Below are positions 10,706-22,076 of a DNA stretch of 64,000 nucleotides, one piece after another. The notes beneath the pieces were generated by a model that was given only the letters and a program-made list of their open reading frames with translations, was not told the DNA's origin and did no database searches. The stretch is from contig OU612069.1 in assembly GCA_914767715.1 (NCBI GenBank), positions 22,069,387 through 22,133,386 of the forward strand, read 5' to 3'. Position 1 is the stretch's first letter. Each line of letters begins with the position of its first letter. The DNA comes from Membranipora membranacea. Taxonomy: Eukaryota > Bryozoa > Gymnolaemata > Cheilostomatida > Membraniporidae. The translations under genes and the position numbers were made by a program.

Positions 10706-12745
10706 ATGAAGTTCTGTGCAGTTTTGTGTGTTCTGCTTGCTGGCTCTGTCTATGCAGGGAAGATTATACAAGCGGAGGATCTCCCCACAGGATTGGTACC
10801 ACAGTTCAAAATAGATGAGCTTAAGGCTCGTCTTGAGAATGGGAGCGTAAGTATTTCAACTTGTTAGATTGACTAACTGATCACATGTTATACAATTGCG
10901 TGTATATTCACCTAGCACGAGTACCAACACAATTAATATGGTGTGATGACCCGAGTTTAATTTTACTAATTAGGGAGGTACATGTTAGGTTCCCTCACTA
11001 AATCAACTCAATTGATCAGGTTACACATGATTAAAGTCAATGTATTACATTGAACCAACATATTCAACTTCTTAGTTCTCAAGTTAATCTCATACAGTTC
11101 TTACAATGCCGCCACAAAATTGGGTGATCCATCTCAATATACGAAGTAATAACTAATTACCTCAGAACACGGAAGTTTGATTGACAGGTCGTAAAATCTG
11201 ATTGAATAGAACGGATACAGACAGAAATTCTAGCCTTTGCTGAGAGACTATTACCTGTTTCTTTTACCACAGAAAATCGTTCTTACATAACTCATTTGTT
11301 ATAGATCCCGATGTCCCCAGAGGCAGTCACTGAGATTCTTGGGACACTGAGAAAAAAGCGAGAACAAGTATCAGAGGCTTGGTGCTGTAAGATGCATAGA
11401 CCGGACGCTTCCCTCAAAAAGCCCATCGTAAGTAAAGCACTAATCACATATAAAAATTATTTGCCAATCAACTCACTTGGATAGTTATGAGCATAAGCAA
11501 TACAAACCAAAAAATAAAGGTAAGACTAATCAAAGTAAATTTGTTAAAAACATTATTGTCAAGAAGGGCTATTCTAATAAAAATTTGGTGGCCTTTATTG
11601 AGGAAGAGATGGCGTGAGTGCTTAAGATTAAATGAAATCTCAGCTGCAAAACGCAACCACAGATAGATAAGATAATTGAGTTTCATAGTTTTCCATTGAG
11701 TAATACTTTTAGTGTATTTACACTTTATCTTTTCTTTTTATGTTTCATTAGGATACTAGCATAGGGCAGGATACGATAAGGTGAATTTATAACTCTTCTC
11801 AAGATAGAAAAAGAATTGATTAAGGGACCAAGCAACTACTGAGATCTATGAGTTTAACAAATGTTATTTTATAAATGCAGACTTTGGTGAGATATATTAA
11901 AACGGCTATACCTGCTGGAGGTTCAATCAAATGCGGGTTTTCAGGCTGGAAAAGATGTTCATCCGATGCTAAAGTGACCACGTAAGATAATAATTTCCCA
12001 TTTTTGTAGTATCCATGCTGACAACCTTAGTTAAAAATCTGCTTTACAATAACGTTAGTAAATCTGATCTACATTCACACGAAAGGTTTGAGCATGACAC
12101 ATTTTCAACAATTTCTGTTTACTTTTACAGCCTCCTTACTGAGTATTACACTGACTTCAGCTGGGTCAGTGTTCCCTCAGAAGAATGGAACAATGGCTGC
12201 CCAGAAGAAAAGATAGTCTGCTGTGCAGGATACATTGAAAGGAAAGTTTCGAACAACTGTTTAAGTAAGTTTTCAAATATTTTTTCCCTTCCCATCAAAG
12301 GAATCTTGTGTTTGTATTTCGCTGCTCATATTAAATAAGTTTCAATATCAAATTAAAGGACATGATTGATTTCTTTCTTGTCAAAATGATTTATTACCTT
12401 CATTTCTGTTATTCAAATTCATTCGAATTCATATGAATTGAAACATTTCATGGCCAAATACCATTTCTTATATCCAGAGCTCATCAATCCGATGTGTCAT
12501 GAATATTACTGTATTAAATAATGATTGCTTTCAGTGAGCTGAAAGCTGCATCAACCTGCCCTGTAAAACAAATATGTTTTGCTTACATGTGTTTGTCATT
12601 TCCTTTCTATATTTTAGCTAACCTTGAGTATTCTCAACTGATCGACACACAAATGAAGTACTGTCACTATGACCTTAGGATATTGGATTTCTGGGTACCA
12701 CAGCCACTTGAAATCGAATGCCCAGTCATCACCAAAGCAGATTAA
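10706..12745 (+). CDS. Small secreted Cys-rich protein, 208 aa, unknown function
   Basis: Five exons join in frame: 10706-10846, 11305-11427, 11881-11981, 12131-12264 and 12618-12745 (phases 0, 0, 2, 1), with consensus GT-AG borders. The ATG opens a clear signal peptide, MKFCAVLCVLLAGSVYAG, so the product is likely secreted or vesicular. The mature part has a charged helix-prone segment (residues about 25-85) with a CC pair, a GWKRC segment, an acidic/aromatic stretch with GCPEEKIVCCAGYI, and a C-terminal region with CHYDLR and ECPVITKAD at the end. The x-V-C-C-x-x-Y-I motif and exon phases match the partial gene at 1-1377, marking a small local family. I recognise no known domain. No transmembrane segment follows the signal peptide. 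Confidence 0.85.
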
Positions 12746-12842
12746 GATGATACTGATGCACCCCACAACTCGACCGGACACGCAACCCGCCAATGAATAT
12801 TTCAAATACATATAGCTATATAATTGATTTATATTTATCCAT

Positions 12843-12848
12843 AATAAA
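12843..12848 (+). terminator. poly(A) signal AATAAA
   Basis: AATAAA lies about 100 bases after the stop codon of the 208-residue gene. The same 3' UTR sequence, with small changes, recurs at about 18890-19060. Confidence 0.65.
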
Positions 12849-13329
12849 GCATCATAAAGCAAGTCACCAATACATGCTCTCTTTATTAATAACACCATTG
12901 GAGATAATGCTCCTTTATTTCTATTTTTTTAATTGTTCTCAGTTCATTAAAGTCAATTGGGGCAAATATTAGGCTAAAGATTTGTCTTCTCTATTTGTTG
13001 AAATTTGGTGGCTCATTTTCAGTATAGAGTTATCACCCGATCTATCTATCTGTGTAAAACATTTTAGTTTCAAGCATGTGGCTAGACTGCTTCACAGAGT
13101 AAAGGGATACAGAGTAAATCTTTTAACAATAGTCGAGGAAAGAGTTTTTTACTCCTTGGTCAAGGTACCTGCAAGCTTTGTGTCAAGGGGAAAGTTATGT
13201 GAAGCTTGATGCCAAAAACTCCTGTCATCTATTTGTCACAATTATAGGGTTCTGGAGAATGAACTGATTTCAAAGTTTTTGATTACAGTAAAAAATAGAA
13301 TATGCAGACTCTCCCGTAAAAATTTCTTC

Positions 13330-14100
13330 TTGAGACACAAAGATTATCCTCAGGTTTTTATATTCTAATATTCCATTGCCTTTAAATCCTTTGGAAAAGA
13401 TAAACAAGGCACAACAGTAACAAATTCTTTCCCTGTAATGAAAGACAGAGACTGCAATACAACTGGTTGTTTACAAATAAGATTTTCTTGTGGGATTAGA
13501 AAATTTACTTTGAGAAAACAATGTCTGTAATTGCTCTAACTGATACGTTCATCCAGCTTAGGACTCAATTGTGCATGGATCGTTGTTTCGATGCGCTGCG
13601 TGAAGAATTGCTTGTTTGGAGGCCATCTCAGATTTGTTATTAATTTATTGAGGCAGCCCACCTGTTTGGCTAACCGAATCCTCAAAAGTAACAACATTAT
13701 AACTTGTTGCGGTAAAGATGCAGTCCCTGGGCACCCGCTACTTGATTATGCAATAACTCCCGGAAGAAGGCTTACCTGGCTAGCCAAGAGTGAAGTGATC
13801 GCAACCTTGTATAACGTTTTAGAAGCATAGACCATGGTTTTGTTGAGTAAAGAGAGTGTGGATATTTGAATGTCGACAAGGTGTCATAATCGATTGCAAA
13901 AATGTAAATATATGAGTAGCCAGCCACTAGAGCCTTTGATTCAACATAATGTGATATGATATTTTAGATGCAATAAATTGGTATAAAAAAACAACGCACA
14001 CTCAATGTGGGCCAATTTTTGTATCAGAACTGAGGTTTCAGGCTTGGAATACTGGTTGGAAAATATATTTGGTCTGAGCAGGAATTATAAATTATCTAGC
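13330..14100 (+). repeat. Local segmental duplication, copy 1
   Basis: Matches 14316-14752 (both with TTGAGACACAAA, CTAATATTCCATTGCC and CAACATTATAACTTGTTGC) and then 15155-15515 (both with GCAATAACTCCCGGAAGAAG and AGCCACTAGAGCC). Copy 2 has about 400 extra bases in the middle (14753-15150). No coding capacity is seen in either. Confidence 0.8.
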
Positions 14101-14275
14101 GCTGGGCTTTGGTTGGCACCCAGGTGTGCTCCGACCTGCCTGCAAACAGAGAGCAACCTGGCGCAGATATTGCGGCCTGGCCACTAAGGCAACAAATTTT
14201 GCCGCCTATGCTCCGGGATGGGGCATGTGACAAGACACCTGATTTAAATCAACCTTTAATTTTAATCTGATGTAA
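14100..14275 (+). repeat. SINE body without tRNA head
   Basis: Contains GGTGTGCTCCGACCTGCCTG, TTTTGCCGCC and a tail (ATTTAAATCAACCTTTAATT) shared with the minus-strand SINE at 8703-8957. It sits exactly where duplication copy 1 and copy 2 (15515) stop matching. Confidence 0.7.
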
Positions 14276-14315
14276 TAATGCAATAATACATAAATATCAT
14301 AAGAAGGAACAAGTC

Positions 14316-15515
14316 TTGAGACACAAAGGTTATCCTCAGGTTTTGATATTCTAATATTCCATTGCCTTTAAATCCTTTGGAAAGATTAATCAAGGCACAA
14401 CAGTAAAAAATTATTTTCCTGTAATGAAAGACAGAGACTGCAATACAACTGGTTGTTTACAAATAAGATTTTCTTGAGGGGTTATGAAATTTACTCTGAG
14501 ATAACAATGTCTGTAATTGCTTTAACTGATATCTACATCCAGCTTAGTTCTCCATTGTACTTGGATCGTTTCAAAGCACTGCATGAAGAATTGCTTCTAA
14601 TTTTTTTTGGAGGCTACCTCAGATTTGTTGTTTATCGAGGCAAGGAGTGTCTTTTACTCCTTGATCGAGGCAGCCCACCTATTTGGCTAACCGAATCCTC
14701 AAAAGTAACAACATTATAACTTGTTGCAGTATAGATGCAGTCCAAGGGCACAATTTTAAAAAATGTACAAAATTCAACTGTAACATGAATATTGTCAATG
14801 GTTATCTCAGGACTGCAATTCCTAAATGGTGATAAATACATCGAGGTCGACCATACAGATGCCAGCTCACTGAAAATGCAGCAGAATATTTCACAATGAA
14901 TATTATGTGTGTTATCAGGGGTGAGCCCTCCAGACACACAGTTATCATAATCCTATACGCATCCTGCATTATTACATTAGTGTTTTTCAATAATGAAAAT
15001 ATTGGGATGACATTCGTGTAAAATTTAGGCTCAAACATTTGGGTGTATCATTGAACAATATCCACTGGAAAAGCCTAATCCATACCATGTTTCGGAATAT
15101 AGAAGCATACGAAGTGAGGATGGTATAGAATAAACACCTCTCCCCTGAGCAGCGTCTACTTGATTGTGCAATAACTCCCGGAAGAAGGTTTTCCCGGCTA
15201 GCCAAGAGTGAAGTGATCACAACCTTGTATTTTTTTTAGAAGCATGGACCATGGTTTTGTTGAGTGAAGAGAGTGTTGATAATTGAATGTCGACAAGGTG
15301 TCCTGGTTGATTGCAAAAATGTGAATTTATGAGCAGCCAGCCACTAGAGCCTATTGATTCAACATAATGTGATATAATATTTTAGATACAATATAATTGG
15401 TATAAAAAACCGGGCACACTCAATATGGGCCAATTTTTGTATCAGAACTGGGGCTGGAATACTGGTTAGAAAATATATTTGGTCTGAGCAGGAATTACAA
15501 GATATCCAGCGCTGC
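14316..15515 (+). repeat. Local segmental duplication, copy 2
   Basis: Partner of 13330-14100, with an unmatched middle at 14753-15150. No gene is seen. Confidence 0.8.
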
Positions 15516-16012
15516 ATATGTAAATCATAAATTCTATCAAGGTAAAAGTGCAGATCTGACTTGCTAAAAGTGGAATACTACAAGAAAATCAAACTTTTCT
15601 AAAGTTATATTTTAGACTGAAATCATTCCAAAACAATTTATCAAGTATCCCATCGCATTTCCAAATTTTAGGGTTGTCTAGCCTTTTACAAAGCTATGAC
15701 AACTCCTACATAGTTTACCATGCTGTTGGCCACAAGGAAGTCATGTGACCACTGTCTATTGAATTGTGGGAATTCTAAAACTACCAGTCCTTTGATTGAT
15801 TGCCCTTAATCTGAGAACTACCCACCACCACCCCTATCTTACCTCCTTGGTTACCTTGTTGCTTTATCAGTCCCTTTCTGGTTTAAGTTCGAAAGGCAGA
15901 AACTTAAGAAGAATGAGTGAGCGGTTCTAATCATCACTCCTTCCAATTACATCCGTTCAAGACTTCTCAGCTCAAGAAAATACCGACATCTTATAAACTG
16001 TCAAATCTCAAA

Positions 16013-16345
16013 GAAGATCTCGAAAAGAGGTCAATGCCTTGTATGGCTTCAAAAGAAGATCTCGAAAAGAGTTCAATGCCTTGTATGGCTTCAAAAGAAG
16101 ATCTCGAAGAGAGGTCAAGGCCTTGTATGGCTCCAAATAAAAAAAAAAAGATCTCGAAAAGAGGTTAATGCCTTGTATGGCTTCAAAAGAAGATCTCGTC
16201 AAGAGGTCAAAGCTTTGTATGGCTTCAAAAGAAGATCTCGCAAAGAGGTCAATGCCTTGTATGGTTTCAAAACAAGAACTCGAAAAGAGGTCGATGCCTT
16301 GTATGGCTTCAAAAGAAGATCTCGAAAAGAGGTTAATGCATTGAT
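16013..16345 (+). repeat. Minisatellite, 42-bp unit, about 8 copies
   Basis: The unit contains AAGATCTCG, AAAAGAGGTCAATGCC and TTGTATGGCTTCAAAAG. Because 42 is divisible by three, two plus-strand frames and one minus-strand frame stay open through parts of it and give 14-residue protein repeats. The frames shift at an A-run (16139-16150), and there is no signal peptide, domain or clear splice site, so I treat it as noncoding. Confidence 0.85.
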
Positions 16346-17515
16346 GGTGAAAATAGTTAAACCATCATTGTAGGGAATTGTTTATACCTTATCCTGATTA
16401 TGAAATGGTAATATAAGTCTCATTGTGGAGAATTGTTAATACCTTTTCAAAATGTAGATTGATAAATTACCATCTCTAATTGGTAAATTGTGCAATCTCA
16501 AAATCTCAAATTAGAGATTGTAAATATTGCTGTTATTTGCAAAAAGGTTATTGATACCTATTTACTGTTCATACCTGTACTATCTCAAAAAGAGATTTTG
16601 TATACCTATGTTATTTTGGTTGAGGTGTAATCTAGCATGGATTGATAGCGCCTCATTGTGAAACCAAATGTTTCTCAAGAAAGCTATTTTATAGCAAAAC
16701 GGAATGTAATGACTTTGAGTAAGTCATTGTTGTGCTTTGGTGATACTTAATCCAATAAACAAAAGTTAAATATAAACACCACAAACAGGATTGATTGATG
16801 AATTAAAAAAAAAAACAGAGTATCGAATCGGATATAGATTCTGGAAATTTCTGAATATGTATGTAGAATGATGAAGATAAATTATTTTGAGGTATATAGT
16901 CATTCTGATAGAATTTGATGGGTGACTGATCGGTCACCACAATCTATACTGAAAACTTATATCAACCAACAGAAATATTCTTTTCCTTTAAGTTCAGTAT
17001 AGCATCTCCATTGTCATTTGTAAATTGCTCCACTCCTTTGATAAGAGGCAATTAAAATTTGTTTGAAACTGTACACAATGGCATAGAAACTACAAATATA
17101 TAGGATCTTTGCACTGCCTTGCGCAACATTGCCACTGCACTGATGGATGAAATAAACACAGTAATGAAGAAGTAAATCGCATTTTTAAATATGTTAAAAC
17201 ATATTTCAAACATGCCCTCAAAAGCTCATTTAGATAATGTGATGAACTGATGCTCCAAAAAAACCATATCTCTGTGAGTTACCATGTCGAAATTTAATTC
17301 TGCCCAAACAGAAAAACATGAACTTGGAGATTTTTTGTCAGATTTGGAGTTTTTTGCAGAAAAAAATAAATGAATAGTTAGCTGATTGACTAACGACCCA
17401 GGTGACCAAATGTGGTTATTCTGAGTTAAAAACTGTAGGAAGGATATAGCTTTTGGAAAAGTAAGCAGGAGATAACTACCACTGAGCATTTTTGACTTTG
17501 AATAACTGAGTTGCT
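16346..17515. other. Intergenic, nothing recognised
   Basis: AT-rich, with scattered AATCTCAAA/AGAGATTG words around 16490-16600 that form short inverted pairs. No gene is seen. Confidence 0.4.
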
Positions 17516-17517
17516 TT

Positions 17518-18150
17518 GATCAGGGAGAATTCTCCCTGCTTTGAGGTCCACTTAGGTAATTTTAAAAATTCATCAGATTACCAGGGCTCTCACTCAAGGG
17601 TGTAAAATCATCAATGTTGGACGAATCATAATTCATGTCCACTTCAAATTGGAGCTTAAAGTTAATCCGAGGTTTTGGAACAGCTACTCTTCTAAGGCTA
17701 AGGCATTCCGTTAACTTGTCCTTTATTTTTTTCTGCAAAAAACTCAAAAATCTCAAAGATCACGTTTCCCTGTATTTGATAATTTACATTATTTTTGACA
17801 TGATAAGTCATTGAGATCTGGTTTTCTTTTGGAGCATCACTACATCACATGATCTACACTGAGACTCAGTCCAACAATACGGAGTTATCTACTGAGTGAA
17901 AATAGTAAATATTATGAAACTGATCAGTAGGCTTCATTCCATTATCTTACATGTCTGAGATAATTGACGACTGGCACCATTTTTTTTGGAAAAATCAAAA
18001 GCCATATTTTGCCATCAGGTATAATAATGTCACCTATTCATTTCAGAACATGAAAATATTAATAAATAATAAATTTTCATGGCTAAGGTGTTTAACACAT
18101 CAAATTCATAAAATTATATCGAAGGACCACAATGTCTCATTAATAAGTCT
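17518..18150 (+). repeat. Duplicated block, left copy
   Basis: Matches 19075-19800 over most of its length, with the same order of words (CTTCAAATTG, TTTTTTCTGCAAAAAA, GATCTGGTTTTCTTTTGGAG, GTAGGCTTCATTCCA, TTGACGACTGGCAC). Both copies begin near an 18-bp perfect palindrome CAGGGAGAATTCTCCCTG (17521-17538 and 19080-19097). They flank the RecQ-like exon. Confidence 0.8.
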
Positions 18151-18184
18151 AACTTACTTTAATTTCTTTTTTAATTCACTTTAG

Positions 18185-18434
18185 TGCTCATGCCTCTCAA
18201 CTCTCTAATTGACCGGCAGATCACACAAATCAGAACTTTACCCGGTGCCAGCCCTATATGGATACGTGAAGTGAGCCAGTGTAGCGAGGCACTGCTATGT
18301 AAAAAGGCACACATGCTGATGTCGCCGGATATTTTTATAAAATCTGTCCTTCCTGAAGCACAGAAGCTTAGTCACGAGGGACTACGGCACATTTCTCATA
18401 TTTTTATCGATGAGACTCACTGCGTCATCAATTG
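18185..18434 (+). pseudogene. RecQ-like DNA helicase, single exon fragment
   Basis: The segment is open from an acceptor (TTCACTTTAG, ending 18184) to a donor (GTATGT from 18435), 250 bp, about 83 residues. It encodes VLMPLNSLIDRQ, matching helicase motif Ia of RecQ proteins, then MSPDIFI, then FIDETHCVINW, matching the RecQ DExH motif II (usually DEAHC followed by xxxW). Motif I (GKS/T) and motifs III to VI are not found nearby, so only one exon of a helicase is present. It sits between two copies of a duplicated block, so it was probably moved here or left behind. It may be transcribed as part of a larger gene outside what I can connect. Confidence 0.65.
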
Positions 18435-18831
18435 GTATGTGCTGAAATTATTCCTTGGCATGATTCATGTATTCAATCATTGGGTAGGCCTGCCTACAAG
18501 GGGAATTATTAATCTTTGGTTGCAAAACTTATTCCTAAATGTTGTCAAACCTAATCTCCATGTTGATGATACACTGTGGACCTAGCTCGAGCTAAACGCC
18601 TCAAAATTGCCTCAGGTCAATCCATGAAGATGCAGTGAATGTATTAAGTTCAAATCACAATTTTTGTTTATTGAGTTCATAGCCAGAAATTTCCCTTTGT
18701 AGTTTGATAATAGTTTTGGTTTTATTTGTGATGCGACATCTTATTCTTGAGTTGGCGCAAACATTTTGGATCATTGTATATTTCAGGGGTTGCAATGAAT
18801 CGGAGTCAGAGGCGTTTCAGAGTAATTCTCA

Positions 18832-19065
18832 CAACCACCGGAAATCAAATGTCCAGTCATCACCAAAGGAGATTGAGAGGATACTGATGCATGCACCCCA
18901 CAACTCGACCGGACACGCAACCCACCAATGAATATTTCAAATACATATAGCTATATAATTGATTTAAATTTTATCCTTAATACAGCATCATAAAGCAAGT
19001 CACCAATCATGCTCCCTTTATCAATAACACCATTGGAGATAATGCTCCTTTATTTCAATTTTGTG
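18832..19065 (+). repeat. Copy of last-exon end and 3' UTR of the 208-aa gene
   Basis: Matches about 12706-12925: CCAGTCATCACCAAAG, a stop codon at the same place (TGA here, TAA in the gene), CCCCACAACTCGACCGGACA and CACCATTGGAGATAATGCTC. Only the last few codons and the UTR are present. The poly(A) hexamer of the source (AATAAA) is changed (AATACA). Confidence 0.85.
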
Positions 19066-19074
19066 ATTGTTGCT

Positions 19075-19800
19075 TTGATCAGGGAGAATTCTCCCTGCCT
19101 TGAGGTCCACTCAGGTAATCTTATAAATTCATCAGAACACCAGGGCTCTCATTCAAGGGTGTAAAGTCATCAATGTTGGACGGATCATAAATTATGGCCA
19201 CTTCAAATTGAAGCTTAAAGTTAATCTAAGGTTTCGGAACAACTACTCTTTCATTGTGCAAAGATTACTTGCAGTGAAGTAAAAATATATATTCCAGTAG
19301 AAATATCAATAAAAAAACTGTAAAATAGTAACAGTTATGTGGTAAACTGGATTATAAGGCATTCAGTCAACTAGTCCTTTACTTTTTTCTGCAAAAAAAC
19401 TCAATAACTGACCAAAAACCTCAAAGATCACGTTTTCCCTGTTTTTGATGATTTACATTTTGACATGATGAGTCATAAAGATCTGGTTTTCTTTTGGAGC
19501 ATCTACACTGAGGCTCAGTCCGACGGTTCGGGGAAGTGAAAATAGTGGGTGGTATGAAATTGGTCAGTAGGCTTCATTCCAATATGATACGTGTCTCATG
19601 TAGTTGACGACTGGCACAATGTTTGTTCTGAAAAATCAAAGCCATATTTTGCCATCAGGTATAATAATGTCATCTCAGAACATATCAAATATTCATAAAT
19701 AATTGATATTAAAGTCATGGCTAAGGTGTTCAATACATTAAATTTATAAAAATATATCATAGGACCACAATGTTTCATTAATAAGTCTAACTTACGGTTT
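19075..19800 (+). repeat. Duplicated block, right copy
   Basis: Partner of 17518-18150. It has an insertion of about 100 bases near 19255-19350 relative to the left copy. Confidence 0.8.
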
Positions 19801-22076
19801 AGGGAAAGGTGACACTACCTCTCCCTCTATAATTCCCAGGTCAATCACAAACAAAGCTTAACAGGAACAGACAACTCCACACAACAACAAACCAAAAACC
19901 CATCAGCCAATCAAAATAAAGCCAAAACCGAAACACATAGGCGTATTCAAAAATGTATAATGGTGAAACATGAGTAGATAACAGTACAGAAGTAATATCC
20001 CTCGCAACACATATTACAGACAAGACCCCGATGTTTATCCACCCATCAGTAATGCGGCATTGTTGCCCAATGTGGTTCAAAGAGCCTTTGTATTTGTGGT
20101 TTCTATGTCATTGTGTACAGTTGCATAGAAATTTCAAATGGATTTTATAAAAGTGAAGTGGATAAATTTACTAATGTCTTGACATCGAATTCTCTCAACA
20201 TGACTATATATAATGAATTACTTAATCTTAATTATTCGATATACATATTCAGAAATTGCCAGAATCTAAATGAGACTTGGTACTCTCCGATTGTTTTGTA
20301 GTATTGCACTTTCATTCAGCATTAGCTACACTTTTACCTCAGTAGAATAAAACAACATCATGAAAAATACATGCAACACTAGTTATTTTGTGAAATCCTG
20401 CCGGGGCCAAATATATTTCCCAACTAGCATTCAAATGCTGCGTAGACGCTGCCAGCTCCAATGGATACTGTTCAAGAATAGCATTTTCAAAATACACACG
20501 AATGGTTAGAGGTTTAATCTTACACAAATGCTAGTTTAGGCGCTTAGACTGCGGCGGGCTAGCTGGTAGGCTACCATAACTTTTTCAATATCAAAATGTA
20601 ACAATTAAGATTTTTATTTTGAAAACTAAAGTTGGGATATTCGTCAAACGCAACTGGTGCAACTATCACACCTCCAAAACAAGGGAAAAATGGCAATCAA
20701 AGGGATTAAGGTTTATCAGGGTTGCTTCATATAGAAATCCTGTCAAACACTTCAGTCTTTTACAATAGATCTGATGGATTTCAGCAAAGACATTATTTTC
20801 AAATCCAGACTGCTACCCTATAATTCCTATCAATACTTTCATTTAATAAATGATGTATTTTTTATCATATTCGTGCTAGTCCGGCTTTGAAATTATGGTT
20901 CAGGTTTGACCATGCATGAACTAGAAAAGGCATAGGGATTTGGTTTTTGTGTTTAAACTAACCTTGATTTAATTTAAGTACCTTCCGAATGCAGTAAACA
21001 ACTAAATTTTTTTTTGGAGAATGAATTTCCTGTACCACTTAATCGATCTGTGTACTATTCAATTTGACTCAGAAATAGCTTGTAAAAACATAATCTCACT
21101 ACTAGCCCTGAATCATTTGCAAGCAATTAGCAATGAACCAGCATATACTAAGGAGATTCCTATGAGTTGATTTAGTCATTTTGAATTCTTTACTCGGTTG
21201 CTATTCTAACCTGGTCAGTCTACATTAGCCTATAACGTAGGGCTCTGAGCTTAACAATTTTGTACATGTGAAAACAGAGTATGTTTGTGCAATATTGTTT
21301 GCCATAGTGATGCCATAGTTTTAGTTCCTTACAATGTGAAAAGACAACTAATGACCTATTAAAAACATTGAAATATTTTAGGAAGCTTCCCATTTTTTGT
21401 TTAAAAGTGAATCTAACAATGCGAGTGCAATATCAAAAAAGTATTTGACTTGAATGGTTGTAATATAAACAAGCTGAGAAGGAGACTCAATGTTCTGTCA
21501 TTCGATAGTAGCTCACATTCTACAAAAATTATAATCTTATGCGACATGCAATGGCAAAACAGAAACAGGAAATTGCAGTTATGTGATTTAATCTGTTAAA
21601 AATCGTCTAAAATATAGGTAATAGCTTTAGGTAAAGATATTTTAATTATATTGAGTGATCAAAAACTAGATGCACAGTCGGGATAAAGGTAAAACTTTTT
21701 TGTTATTTGCCAAAAGAAGAAAGAAAAAAAGATACAGTTTGTAAATGTTTGTGACTTGAGCTAATGATTGTTTGGGAAATAATTGAAAAGTTGTCTTTTA
21801 AAAATTGATAGAGTATTTCATGAAAGAGTTTTTGATCATCCAATAAATCTGATCAATTGTTGGTCCTCTGGCCAAGTTGAGTCATGTAAATCAATTAAGC
21901 TACTAAATTTAGTAATATGATAATAGTGAAATGAATGAAATTGAATCAGAAATATAACTATCTGTCAGCATTGTTAAGGTGATTTGAAGAAAATAATGAT
22001 GCACAGTGTGTCCGGTTATCTATGAAGGTATGAATGACAAAATAATCAGAGAAACAAGGCGATTGACTTGATCATG
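19801..22076. other. Intergenic, nothing recognised
   Basis: A minus-strand open frame at 19841-20080 is rich in hydrophobic residues but has no recognisable domain or exon borders. The remainder is AT-rich without genes, repeats or RNA features that I can support. Confidence 0.45.

Noticed and set aside
19841-20080. Minus-strand hydrophobic open frame of 79 residues that could suggest a membrane protein
   Set aside because: No start context, exon border, domain or paralog; Trp/Phe/Val-rich frames arise easily opposite A/C-rich DNA.
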